From Mycobacterium sp. MS1601 (GTDB lineage Bacteria; Actinomycetota; Actinomycetes; Mycobacteriales; Mycobacteriaceae), in NCBI RefSeq assembly GCF_001984215.1, contig NZ_CP019420.1, forward strand, positions 1,736,001 to 1,800,000: 64,000 bases of DNA, in the 5' to 3' direction. The notes below the pieces were generated by a model, which saw only the letters and a list, made by a program, of their open reading frames with translations, was not told where the DNA came from and ran no database searches. A program made the position numbers and the translations under genes. Positions 53,674-61,888 of the stretch are shown in pieces. Within the stretch, counting starts at the first letter, position 1, and each line of letters opens with the position of its first letter.

Positions 53674-55322
53674 GCCTTCACTCCTGCGTGCTTGGCGTGG
53701 ACGTCGTCGGCCGGGCGCTCTTCGGTGGTGTCCTTGGCCCAGCGGTAATCGGGTTTGCCTGCTGGAGAGCGTTTGATCTCGTCGACCAGCCACAGGCTGC
53801 GCGGCACCTTGTAGCCCGCAATCTCGGTACGTACAAACGCATCCAGTTCGGCAAGGGTGGGGCGGGTGCCTTCGCGGGGGTGCACCACGGCGGCGACGTG
53901 CTGACCGAAGCGGTCGTCGGGCACTCCCACCACCAGCGCGTCGAACACGTCCGGATGGCCCTTGAGTGCAGCCTCCACCTCTTCGGGGTAGATCTTCTCG
54001 CCGCCGGAGTTGATGGACACCGAGCCGCGGCCCAGCATGGTGACGGTGCCGTCGGCCTCCACCTCGGCGAAGTCACCGGGGATGGCGTAGCGCACTCCGT
54101 TGAACGTCTTGAACGTCTCGGCTGTCTTCTTCTCGTCCTTGAAGTAGCCGACCGGGATGTGCCCTCGTTTGGCGATGACGCCGCGCTTACCGGATCCCGG
54201 CTCCACCGGGTTGCCGTCCTCGTCGAGCACCGCGGTGAACTTGTCGATGGTGACGCGCGGGCCGCCGGTGTGAGACTGGCCCTTGGCGACCACGCTGGTG
54301 CCGCCGAAGCCGGTCTCCGACGAGCCGATGGAATCGGTGATGATGCGGTTGGGCAGCAACTCGAGGAATTTCTCCTTCAGGCTGGTGGAGAACAACGCGG
54401 CTGTGCTGGCCAGCAGGAAAAGCGAGCTCAGATCGTACTGATTGCCCTCGTCCTGGTGGGCGAGCAGCGCATCCAGCAGCGGACGGGCCATCGCGTCACC
54501 GGTGAAGAACAGCAGGTTCACTTTGTGGTCGTGAATGGTCTTCCACACCTCGTGGGCGTTGAATTCCGGTGCCAGTACCACGGTTTGGCCGGAGAACAGG
54601 GCCATCCAGGTGGCCGACTGCGTGGCACCGTGGATCATCGGCGGGATCGGGTAGCGCACCATCGGGTTGTTCTCGGCGGCCTGCTTGGCCAGGTCGTACT
54701 CGTCCTTCACCGGCTCACCGGTGGCGAAGTCCGTGCCGCCGAACAACACTCGGTAGATGTCCTCGTGACGCCACATGACGCCCTTGGGGAAACCGGTGGT
54801 GCCGCCGGTGTAGAGCAGATAGATGTCGTCCTCGCTGCGCGGGCCGAAGTCGCGCTGCGGTGAGCCCTGTTCCAGCGCCGCCTCGAACTCCACACCGCCG
54901 TAGGACGAGAAATCGTCATCCGAGCCGTCCTCGACCACCAGAACGGTGGTGACCTCCGGCGTCTCCGGCAGGACGTTGGCCACCCGGTCGGAGTAGCGGC
55001 GCTCGTGGATCAGCGCCACCATGTCGGAGTTCTCGAACAGGTATTTCAGTTCGCCCTCGACGTAGCGGAAGTTGATGTTCACCAGGATGGCACCGGCCTT
55101 GACGATGCCAAGCATGCCGATGACGATCTCGATTCGGTTGCGGCAGTACAGGCCGACCTTGTCGTCCTTCTTGACGCCCTGATCGATGAGATAGTGGGCC
55201 AGGCGGTTGGCCTTTTCCTCCAACTGGGCGTAGGTCAGTTGCTCGTCACCCGAGATCAGGGCGACACGGTCTGGCACAGCGTCGATGGCGTGCTCGGCAA
55301 GATCGGCAATGTTGAGGGCCAC
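53670..55322 (-). CDS. fadD19: Cholestenoate acyl-CoA synthetase FadD19
   Basis: This 550-residue AMP-forming ligase activates the C26 acid of 3-oxo-cholestenoate, the first CoA step of side-chain breakdown. It shows YLLYTGGTTGFPKGVMWRHED, GSSETGFGG, GRGSVSINSGGEKIYPEEVE and the catalytic Lys in SPAGKPDYRWAK. It is very close to M. tuberculosis FadD19 throughout. The GTG at 55322 begins the family N-terminus ALNIADLAEHAID. It lies 7 nt after a TAGTTT -10 element, indicating a leaderless transcript with a KstR box over the -10. Confidence 0.95.
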   Translation of the reverse strand: MALNIADLAEHAIDAVPDRVALISGDEQLTYAQLEEKANRLAHYLIDQGVKKDDKVGLYCRNRIEIVIGMLGIVKAGAILVNINFRYVEGELKYLFENSDMVALIHERRYSDRVANVLPETPEVTTVLVVEDGSDDDFSSYGGVEFEAALEQGSPQRDFGPRSEDDIYLLYTGGTTGFPKGVMWRHEDIYRVLFGGTDFATGEPVKDEYDLAKQAAENNPMVRYPIPPMIHGATQSATWMALFSGQTVVLAPEFNAHEVWKTIHDHKVNLLFFTGDAMARPLLDALLAHQDEGNQYDLSSLFLLASTAALFSTSLKEKFLELLPNRIITDSIGSSETGFGGTSVVAKGQSHTGGPRVTIDKFTAVLDEDGNPVEPGSGKRGVIAKRGHIPVGYFKDEKKTAETFKTFNGVRYAIPGDFAEVEADGTVTMLGRGSVSINSGGEKIYPEEVEAALKGHPDVFDALVVGVPDDRFGQHVAAVVHPREGTRPTLAELDAFVRTEIAGYKVPRSLWLVDEIKRSPAGKPDYRWAKDTTEERPADDVHAKHAGVKA

Positions 55323-55333
55323 GGAACCTAAAC

Positions 55334-55347
55334 TAGAACGTGTTACA
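55334..55347. promoter_or_regulatory. KstR box between fadD19 and echA19
   Basis: TAGAACGTGTTACA is the same 14-mer as the fdxD-fadE26 box and fits the consensus fully. It overlaps the predicted fadD19 -10 (minus strand TAGTTT, 55335-55330) in a 69-nt divergent gap, so it can control both genes. Confidence 0.8.
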
Positions 55348-55391
55348 TTTCGAGACAAGTCCCAAGCGAAGACGCAGGAAGGCGGCCTGAA

Positions 55392-56192
55392 GTGAGCGAG
55401 CCCCAAAAAGAGCCCGACGCCCTCGTTGAGCAGCGCGGACACACTTTGATCGTGACGCTCAACCGGCCACAGGCGCGCAACGCCCTTTCCACTGAGATGC
55501 TCTCGATAATGGTAGAGGCGTGGGACCGGGTGGACAACGATCCGGACATCCGGACCTGCATTCTCACCGGTGCCGGTGGCTACTTCTGCGCGGGCATGGA
55601 CCTCAAGGCCGCCACGGCCAAGCCGCCGGGCGACTCGTTCAAAGACGGCAGTTACGACCCCTCGCGCATCGACGGCTTGCTCAAAGGACGGCGCCTGACC
55701 AAGCCGTTGATCGCTGCGGTGGAAGGTCCCGCGATCGCGGGTGGGACGGAGATCCTGCAGGGCACCGATATCCGCATAGCGGGCGAGAGCGCCAAATTCG
55801 GCATCTCCGAGGCGAAGTGGAGCCTGTACCCGATGGGCGGCTCCGCGGTGCGCCTGGTGCGCCAGATCCCTTACACCATCGCCTGCGATCTGTTGCTGAC
55901 CGGACGGCACATCACCGCTACCGAGGCTCTGGACTACGGGCTGATCGGCTACGTGGTGCCCGACGGCTCGGCGTTGGACAAGGCGTTGGAGATCGCCGAG
56001 GTGATCAACAACAACGGCCCACTGGCCGTACAGGCGATCCTGCGGTCCATCCACGAGACCGAGGGCATGCACGAGAACGACGCGTTCAAGATCGACACCA
56101 AGATCGGCATCGAGGTGTTCCTCTCCGACGATGCCAAGGAGGGTCCGCGGGCCTTCAAGGAGAAGCGGGCCCCGAACTTCCAGATGAGGTGA
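55392..56192 (+). CDS. echA19: Sterol side-chain enoyl-CoA hydratase EchA19
   Basis: This 266-residue crotonase has the oxyanion loop [13 protein letters not shown] and [22 protein letters not shown], followed by the catalytic-Glu helix region [18 protein letters not shown]. EchA19 hydrates the unsaturated steroid side-chain CoA produced by FadE26/FadE27. The start is GTG. Divergent from fadD19 and sharing its KstR box, it occupies the same place as Rv3516. Confidence 0.94.
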   Translation: MSEPQKEPDALVEQRGHTLIVTLNRPQARNALSTEMLSIMVEAWDRVDNDPDIRTCILTGAGGYFCAGMDLKAATAKPPGDSFKDGSYDPSRIDGLLKGRRLTKPLIAAVEGPAIAGGTEILQGTDIRIAGESAKFGISEAKWSLYPMGGSAVRLVRQIPYTIACDLLLTGRHITATEALDYGLIGYVVPDGSALDKALEIAEVINNNGPLAVQAILRSIHETEGMHENDAFKIDTKIGIEVFLSDDAKEGPRAFKEKRAPNFQMR

Positions 56193-56202
56193 TCGTCGGC
56201 CG

Positions 56203-56244
56203 TGTGGGCGCGACACCCCGGCCGCCCCGAGTGTCGCGCCCACA
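56203..56244. terminator. Hairpin terminator between convergent echA19 and the RidA-like gene
   Basis: TGTGGGCGCGACAC (56203-56216) and GTGTCGCGCCCACA (56231-56244) form a perfect 14-bp stem with a 14-nt loop. There is no U tract, as is common for mycobacterial terminators. It can serve both strands. Confidence 0.75.
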
Positions 56245-56258
56245 GGCACCGGACGTGC

Positions 56259-56690
56259 TCAGCGGACGGCGATGGCCGTCAGCTCGAGCTGCTGCTCGGG
56301 ATGGATGAAACCGCTGACCGTCAACCAGGTGCTCGTCGGCGGGTGGATGCCAACCCATTCGCGCAACCGCGGTGCGCTTGCCGACAGCGCGTCCATGTCG
56401 GTGGTGTAGATGGTCCACGCCACCAGATCACACCGGTTGGCCCCGACCGAGTGCAGTGACCGGTCGAGGATCTCCAGGACGTAGGCCAGCTGCTCGTCGA
56501 ATGTGGTTCCCACCGGCCGGAGTTCGTCACTGCCTCCGGTCAGCGGCGCGATCCCGGACACATAGATGGTGTTACCGGCAACCGCCACCTGCACAATGCC
56601 GATGGCCTCGAAGAGGGCGCTGTCGATGTAGTCGATGTCCGGGGTCGTACGCTCGATCCGGCCGATGCCGGGCGCAGTGGATGTCGTCAC
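56259..56690 (-). CDS. RidA (YjgF/YER057c/UK114)-family protein
   Basis: This 143-residue trimer-forming fold has VAGNTIYVSGIAPL, TFDEQLAYVLEILDRSLHSVGANRCDLVAWTIYTTDM and a C-terminal STWLTVSGFIHPEQQLELTAIAV. Classical RidA proteins hydrolyse reactive enamine/imine intermediates using an arginine in the final RxxVEV-type segment. Here that region reads SGFIHPEQQLELTA, so this is a divergent subgroup, possibly an amine-catabolism deaminase. The GTG start at 56690 overlaps the permease stop by 4 nt. Confidence 0.8.
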   Translation of the reverse strand: MTTSTAPGIGRIERTTPDIDYIDSALFEAIGIVQVAVAGNTIYVSGIAPLTGGSDELRPVGTTFDEQLAYVLEILDRSLHSVGANRCDLVAWTIYTTDMDALSASAPRLREWVGIHPPTSTWLTVSGFIHPEQQLELTAIAVR

Positions 56691-58201
56691 AGGATTGCTC
56701 GTTTCTGGTTGTCGAGTTGGAGGTCGAGGGCAACAGCGGGCTCGTCGTCGAGCGAGGATGCGGCCAGAATCCGGCGCGGATCCAGCCGTTCGGGATTTCG
56801 CACGGCAATGACGGCCAAGATCACCGCCCCGGCCACCCACCAGGCCGCCACGAAGTACCCGGCGAGATTCAGCGGATAGGACAGTGGCGCAACAAAACTG
56901 AAGAGAGTGACACCCGCCCCGGCGCAGAATGTCGGGAACAGGAACACCAATCCGATCATCGGCACCACAAGGTGGGTGAACACGCGGAATTCCGAGCGCT
57001 GGTAGCGCAGGTAGTACACCGGGCACGCCACGCAGACCGCCATGTAGATGGGCAGCACACCCACCGTCAGGACAGTTCCGGTGACCATGAACCCGGTCAC
57101 CGGGCCGTAAGCGAACCCGATCGCGAAGGTCACCGTGGTCGCCACGGCGAACACCACAGCGATGGCCACCACCGGTGACCGGAACCGGGGGTGCGTACGC
57201 CGCAGGAGGCTGGGCAGTGTGCCCGCCCGGCCGAGCGCCCACGCCACCCGGGTGGCCGCCATTCCGGCTCCGTTGGCTGACGCCAGGCCCGAACTGAGCA
57301 GAGTCACCAGCAGGATCACCCAGCCGATTCCCCAGAACGTCCGCGTGATCTCCATCCACGGGTCACCCTCACCGTAGGCCAGAAACCCCGAGTACTGGTC
57401 GGGCCCGAAGTACACAGCGGAGGCGTAGGTGGTGATCACGAAAAACACGCCCACCAGGACCACCGATCCGATGACCGCCCATTTGATGGTTCGCTTGGGG
57501 TCCTTGGCCTCCTCGGCCAGAGGGGCTGCGGCATCAAATCCGATGAACGCCAGGAACGCGTAGACCGCGCCGGCCAGGATCCCGCTCATCCCGGTGAACC
57601 CCTCGACGGTGGCGTGGGTGGTCCAGAACACCGACAATGTGTTGCGGTCACCTGCTGCCACGATCATCCACGCCGACAGCACCAGCATGACGACGATCTC
57701 GAGGGCACCCAGCATCATGCCCACCCTCGTACCGAATTGAGCGCCAAGGTAATTCATCACCAGAGCCAGGCCGATGCACCCGACCGCGCCGATGATCCAC
57801 CATGCGGTGTAACCGAGTCCGAGGGCGCCGCCGACAGCACCGCCGACGATGTTGCCGACCAGCAGTGCCAGGTAGGGCAGGGCGGCGGCGTACACCAGCA
57901 ACGTGCCCCATCCCGACAGGAAGCCCGCACCGCCGTGGAACGCGGCTGCGAGATAGGAGGGCATGCCGGCCGCAGAGGTCACTTTCTTGGCAAGTTGTCC
58001 GATGGCCACGGCCACACAGGCACACCCGAGCAGTGCAAAGACCACGGAGGCCGGTAGCGCCCCTCCGGCGAACGCCGCTCCACCGATGACCGCGAATGCC
58101 GCCCCGACCCCGGGCGCCATCGTGGCGATCGAGACGAAGGTGGCCTCGGCGAGTGTGACACTGTTGCGCGCGAGACCACCTCCGCCGTCGTGGGTTGTCA
58201 T
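56687..58201 (-). CDS. APC-superfamily amino acid/amine permease
   Basis: This 504-residue membrane protein has about 12 helices. The N-terminal motif is SVTLAEATFVSIATMAPGVGAAFAV, and AFIGFDAAAPLAEEAKDPKRTIKWAVIGS is the conserved helix 6 to loop region of APC amino acid importers. The cargo is unknown. It sits in a coupled three-gene operon with the PhyH-like dioxygenase and RidA-like proteins, so an amino acid or amine used as nutrient is likely. Confidence 0.88.
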   Translation of the reverse strand: MTTHDGGGGLARNSVTLAEATFVSIATMAPGVGAAFAVIGGAAFAGGALPASVVFALLGCACVAVAIGQLAKKVTSAAGMPSYLAAAFHGGAGFLSGWGTLLVYAAALPYLALLVGNIVGGAVGGALGLGYTAWWIIGAVGCIGLALVMNYLGAQFGTRVGMMLGALEIVVMLVLSAWMIVAAGDRNTLSVFWTTHATVEGFTGMSGILAGAVYAFLAFIGFDAAAPLAEEAKDPKRTIKWAVIGSVVLVGVFFVITTYASAVYFGPDQYSGFLAYGEGDPWMEITRTFWGIGWVILLVTLLSSGLASANGAGMAATRVAWALGRAGTLPSLLRRTHPRFRSPVVAIAVVFAVATTVTFAIGFAYGPVTGFMVTGTVLTVGVLPIYMAVCVACPVYYLRYQRSEFRVFTHLVVPMIGLVFLFPTFCAGAGVTLFSFVAPLSYPLNLAGYFVAAWWVAGAVILAVIAVRNPERLDPRRILAASSLDDEPAVALDLQLDNQKRAIL

Positions 58202-59109
58202 GCCGGACGGCCTGCGGCGTCGGTGATCAGGTTCATCAGCGTGTTGGCCGAACCTTCGCGGGCCGCCGCGGATTGCATCTTGTCGATCCCCAGGTATCCC
58301 CCGGCATCCTCACGGACCACCGACATCGGGTCACGCACGTCACCGACGTATCCGATGGCGAAACAGCCCATCTGGTAACCCATGAGCTTGAGAAGGTCGT
58401 CGTCGAGGGTGCGGGCCACCTCCAGCGGAGTCGACAGATACTGGTTCTCTTCCTGCCGAACCCACCCGACCGCATAGGTGATGTTGAGCGCCTGGCGAAC
58501 CTTGTCCGTCGTGGTGTTCGCGCCACCACCGTGGTAGATCTTGCCGTTGTAGAGCAGCACCGAGCCCTTCTCCATCTCGGCAGGCAGGGAATCCTCCTGC
58601 GAGAACTTCTCGTCGGTGCCCAGCAGATGGCTGCCCGGCACCACCCGGGTGGCGCCCATGTCGGCGGTGTAGTCGCTCATCGCCCACAACGTGTTGCACT
58701 GCACCTGATAGTCGGCGGGGAATTCGAAGAAATCCCAAGCCAATTCATCTCGGTGAATGGCTTGCGCTGGCGAACCCGGACCGATGGAGATGACCTGAGT
58801 CAGGTGCAGTTGGAAGGCGGAAGCGTGGCTGAGGTAATCGCCGGCGACATCGAGGATGGTGGGATGCGCAACGAGGCTGCGAGACGTCTCGGAGCGGGCG
58901 ATCAGCGATCCGGTCCGGCGGGTCCGCTTTCCCAAGAAGTCGTCGCTGCCGAACGCTGTCTCTTCGACGTAGGGACTGAGTTCGTCGTTGATGCGGTCCA
59001 TCGTGTCGGCGCTGACCAGATTGTCGACGATGACGTAGCCGTCGCGCCGCAGGCAGGCAGTGATCTCCGCTGCCGAGGCGGTCGGGGGAAGGTGATTCAG
59101 TTCGGGCAC
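58198..59109 (-). CDS. Phytanoyl-CoA dioxygenase (PhyH)-family Fe/2-oxoglutarate enzyme
   Basis: This 303-residue double-stranded beta-helix protein has HRDELAW (HxD iron ligands, about residue 122) and a distal histidine in NGKIYHGGGANTT near 188. An Arg about ten residues later (KVRQALNITY) should bind 2-oxoglutarate. The family hydroxylates CoA esters, amino acids or small alkaloids. Linkage to a permease suggests a small imported substrate rather than phytanoyl-CoA. It is divergent from a TetR gene with an operator-like repeat between them. Its stop overlaps the permease ATG by 4 nt. Confidence 0.85.
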   Translation of the reverse strand: MPELNHLPPTASAAEITACLRRDGYVIVDNLVSADTMDRINDELSPYVEETAFGSDDFLGKRTRRTGSLIARSETSRSLVAHPTILDVAGDYLSHASAFQLHLTQVISIGPGSPAQAIHRDELAWDFFEFPADYQVQCNTLWAMSDYTADMGATRVVPGSHLLGTDEKFSQEDSLPAEMEKGSVLLYNGKIYHGGGANTTTDKVRQALNITYAVGWVRQEENQYLSTPLEVARTLDDDLLKLMGYQMGCFAIGYVGDVRDPMSVVREDAGGYLGIDKMQSAAAREGSANTLMNLITDAAGRPA

Positions 59110-59148
59110 CAGTGGCTCCTCGAGTCGAAGTCAGATGTTTCCAAATGC

Positions 59149-59170
59149 GACTCAAGTCTGAACTTGAGTC
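59149..59170. promoter_or_regulatory. Putative TetR operator (PhyH side)
   Basis: GACTCAAG-TCTGAA-CTTGAGTC is a perfect 8-bp inverted repeat with a 6-nt spacer. It lies 40 nt upstream of the PhyH-like gene in a short divergent region. Confidence 0.55.
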
Positions 59171-59210
59171 TGTTTCGTCCAAGGGTTCGGGCGTAACGGT
59201 GAGGTAAATC

Positions 59211-59222
59211 CGACTAGAGTCG
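59211..59222. promoter_or_regulatory. Putative second TetR operator over the regulator -10
   Basis: CGACT-AG-AGTCG is a short palindrome with GACT/AGTC arms like the 59149 site. It overlaps TAGAGT (59215-59220), a possible -10 lying 8 nt before the regulator ATG. Confidence 0.4.
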
Positions 59223-59228
59223 AGTTTT

Positions 59229-59846
59229 ATGGCGGAAACGATGCGCAGGCTGCCTGCACAACGGCGCAGCAGAGAAACGGTGCAGCGAATCCTCAATGCC
59301 GCCGAGCACCTGCTGGGGACCGTCGGCTATGACCGCGCCGTCGAATCACCTGCTCTGCTGGTGGAGGAATCCGGCGTCAGCAAGGGTGCGTTCTACGCCT
59401 ACTTCACCAGTCCGGAAATGGCGATGGAAACCGTCGCACTCGGGTACATGGAGAAGTCGACGCAGATGGCAGACGAGTTCGCCGCCGCGGACTACGACCG
59501 ATGGGAGGACGTCGCAGAGCGTGCGATCGCCGTCTACAGCGACTACTACCGATCGCCTGCCGTGCGCGAACTATGGCTCAACGGACACCTGTCACCAGTG
59601 GCCGTCGCCGCCGACCAGCAGGCAAACCTCTACATCGCGACCAAACTCTGGTCGACCCTGCGCCGGATAGCACCCGCGGAGACCACACGCACCGAGGTGT
59701 ACCACTGCTCCGTCGCGATCGAGATCCTGGACTATCTCTTGCGGTTCGCCTTCCGCAAGGATCCTCAGGGCGATTCCGACTTGATCCGCGAATCCGCCGT
59801 CGCCATGGTCGCGTATCTGCGGACCACTACCGATCCCGCTGCCTGA
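59229..59846 (+). CDS. TetR-family transcriptional regulator of the RidA/APC/PhyH cassette
   Basis: This 205-residue regulator has an N-terminal helix-turn-helix around SPALLVEESGVSKGAFYAYF and a variable ligand domain with long helices. It is divergent from the PhyH-like gene and flanked by palindromes, so it probably represses that operon and itself. The inducer is expected to be the permease cargo or its product. No similarity to KstR is apparent, so the cassette seems independently regulated within the sterol cluster. Confidence 0.88.
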   Translation: MAETMRRLPAQRRSRETVQRILNAAEHLLGTVGYDRAVESPALLVEESGVSKGAFYAYFTSPEMAMETVALGYMEKSTQMADEFAAADYDRWEDVAERAIAVYSDYYRSPAVRELWLNGHLSPVAVAADQQANLYIATKLWSTLRRIAPAETTRTEVYHCSVAIEILDYLLRFAFRKDPQGDSDLIRESAVAMVAYLRTTTDPAA

Positions 59847-59887
59847 CTGGATTGTCAGAAGAGCCCGAGACCGCTGGGCGCAATCGA

Positions 59888-61093
59888 CTAGACATTCACC
59901 CGAGCGGACGGCGTGAACACCACCGGCATGGATTCGAGGCCGCTGACGAAGTTGGCCGGTCGCAGCGGCAGGGAACCGGGATCGGCGAGCCGCAGATCAG
60001 GTAGCCGCGCCAACACCTTGGTCAGCATGAGCTTCAGCTCCAGGCGAGCCAGCTGATTGCCCAGGCAGAAGTGCGAGCCGAAGCCGAAGGCCACATGACT
60101 GTTCGGGTTTCGATCGATCCGGAAGTTCTCGGGATCACCGAACACCGTCTCGTCGAAATTGGCCGACTCGAACATCAGCATCATCTTTTCGCCGGCCTTG
60201 AGCGCGGTCCCGTGGAACTCGGTGTCCGCGGTGACCGTGCGGCACATGTTCTTCACCGGTGAGGTCCAGCGCAGCATCTCCTCGATGGCACCGGGCAGCA
60301 GTTCCGGGTTCGCCACCAGCTGCGCCCACTGATCCTGGTGTCGCAGCAGCTGTTCGGTGCCACCGGACAATGTGTGCCGGGTGGTTTCGTCGCCCCCGAT
60401 GAGAATCAGCAGCGTCTCGAAGACGATCTCGTCGTCGGACATCCGCTGCCCCTCGACCTCGGCGTTGACCAGGATGGAGAACAGGTCATCGCGCGGGGTG
60501 GCCCGCCGGTCGGCGATCACCTCCATGGTGAACGCCGTGTACGCGGCGAAAGTCTCCATCAGCTTCTGGATCACCAGATCGTCGACGGTGGACGACAGCC
60601 CGCACACCAGATCGTCGGACCACTTCAGCAGCATGTCGCGCTCTTCGGGCAGCACGCCAAGCATGTCACCGATGACGGCCATGGGCAGCGGGGCGGCGAT
60701 GTCGCGGACGAAGTCCGCCTCACCCTTTTCGCAGATGCCGTCGATCAGTGTGTCGCACAGTTTTTCGATGGACGGCACCTTGTCCATCACCCGCTTACGG
60801 GTGAAGCCGGAGTTGACGAGCTTGCGCCGCAACACATGTGCGGGATCGTCCATGTCGATCATGTATGGCATGCCCGGCTGGTCGGGCCGGATGCCGCCAG
60901 TGTTGGAGAACAGCTCCGGATTACGTTCGGCGTCGAGCACCGCCTGATAGCTGGCCGCGGCGGCCAGGCCGTTGCGGTCCCGGAACACCGGCTGATTCGC
61001 GCGCATCCACGCGTAGGCGGCACGTGCGTTGCCGTCGGCGTAGAAGTTGCCGTCCGCGAGGTCGACGTCGAGTCCCGGCAGGGTGGATGTCAC
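59888..61093 (-). CDS. cyp142: Steroid C26-monooxygenase CYP142
   Basis: This 401-residue P450 matches the Rv3518c type: MDDPAHVLRRKLVNSGFTRKRV, the I-helix LLILIGGDETTRHTLSGG, EEMLRWTSPVKNMCR for ExxR, and heme loop FGFGSHFCLG with Cys 343. CYP142 oxidises the terminal methyl of cholesterol or cholestenone to the C26 acid, the substrate of FadD19. The ATG overlaps the ADC-like gene stop by 4 nt, so expression comes from the KstR-boxed promoter at 61835. Confidence 0.95.
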   Translation of the reverse strand: MTSTLPGLDVDLADGNFYADGNARAAYAWMRANQPVFRDRNGLAAAASYQAVLDAERNPELFSNTGGIRPDQPGMPYMIDMDDPAHVLRRKLVNSGFTRKRVMDKVPSIEKLCDTLIDGICEKGEADFVRDIAAPLPMAVIGDMLGVLPEERDMLLKWSDDLVCGLSSTVDDLVIQKLMETFAAYTAFTMEVIADRRATPRDDLFSILVNAEVEGQRMSDDEIVFETLLILIGGDETTRHTLSGGTEQLLRHQDQWAQLVANPELLPGAIEEMLRWTSPVKNMCRTVTADTEFHGTALKAGEKMMLMFESANFDETVFGDPENFRIDRNPNSHVAFGFGSHFCLGNQLARLELKLMLTKVLARLPDLRLADPGSLPLRPANFVSGLESMPVVFTPSARVNV

Positions 61094-61824
61094 CGAATCT
61101 CCTCAGCGTCAGCGAAAGTCATGTCGACATTGGCAGCCGAACTGGATACCAATGCACGTTTGGGCAATCCCAGCGAGGCAAGCTCGCGCGCATAGGGATG
61201 GTCGCCGAGACGTATCCGCACACCCGCCGGGCGGTACCGCACGCCGGAGAGCACCATCTGCCCTTCGGTCTTGCGGGTGATGCCATCCAGATGCGAGTAC
61301 GTCGAGTGCACCTGAGGCTTTCCGGTGAGCGCGGCAGGCGTGGGCAAGCCGCGCCTGAAATCCATGCTGACGACGTGCTGACCGTCGATGCTGACATCGA
61401 ACCCGAACCGCCTGGCCGACGAAGGAGAGCGAACGGTGAAGTCTGCCATCACCTTTGGGTAGCCCCAGATGGTCCGGCCGGCTTCGAGCGTGAACGGCTG
61501 GTCGACGGGCAGGTGGTGGACAAACGCGCCGGCATCTCGAAGCGCCGCCATCCCGCGAGCCTGGGACCCGGGCGGGTTCACCATGACGTTGGTGCCGTAC
61601 TCGTAATACTGGCCGAGGTCGGTGTCCTGGTAGCGCATCAGCATCAGCACCACCAGCGCCTTGCCGCGGCCGAACCGGCACACCCGCAACCCGCTGTAGT
61701 CGATCATGCGCTGGGCGGCGTCAGCATCGACTGCCAACATGGCGGTGTGCTGGTGCGCGGTGCGCACGCGCACCGGCATGGTCAGCACCGTGCCCGCGAT
61801 GGTGTGGGTGGTGGCTTGGGTCAC
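61090..61824 (-). CDS. Acetoacetate decarboxylase-superfamily protein (Rv3519-like)
   Basis: This 244-residue ADC-fold protein has YYEYGTNVMVNPPG, HHLPVDQPFTLEAGRTIWGYPKVMADF, and a C-terminal barrel strand region. The WGYPK wording holds the lysine position typical of the fold, but decarboxylation of acetoacetate is not implied. It is conserved between cyp142 and the F420 oxidoreductase in cholesterol loci. The GTG at 61824 lies 6 nt after a TAGATT -10 element, so the transcript is probably leaderless and repressed by KstR. Confidence 0.85.
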   Translation of the reverse strand: MTQATTHTIAGTVLTMPVRVRTAHQHTAMLAVDADAAQRMIDYSGLRVCRFGRGKALVVLMLMRYQDTDLGQYYEYGTNVMVNPPGSQARGMAALRDAGAFVHHLPVDQPFTLEAGRTIWGYPKVMADFTVRSPSSARRFGFDVSIDGQHVVSMDFRRGLPTPAALTGKPQVHSTYSHLDGITRKTEGQMVLSGVRYRPAGVRIRLGDHPYARELASLGLPKRALVSSSAANVDMTFADAEEIR

Positions 61825-61834
61825 ACCGTTAATC

Positions 61835-61848
61835 TAGAACGTGTTCTA
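61835..61848. promoter_or_regulatory. KstR box and overlapping -10 of the Rv3519-like/cyp142 operon
   Basis: TAGAACGTGTTCTA is a perfect palindrome and full consensus match. It overlaps the minus-strand -10 TAGATT (61836-61831). Confidence 0.85.
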
Positions 61849-61888
61849 GACAGATCGCAAGAAGTGTCTACATAAGTTTCGTGAGGAC

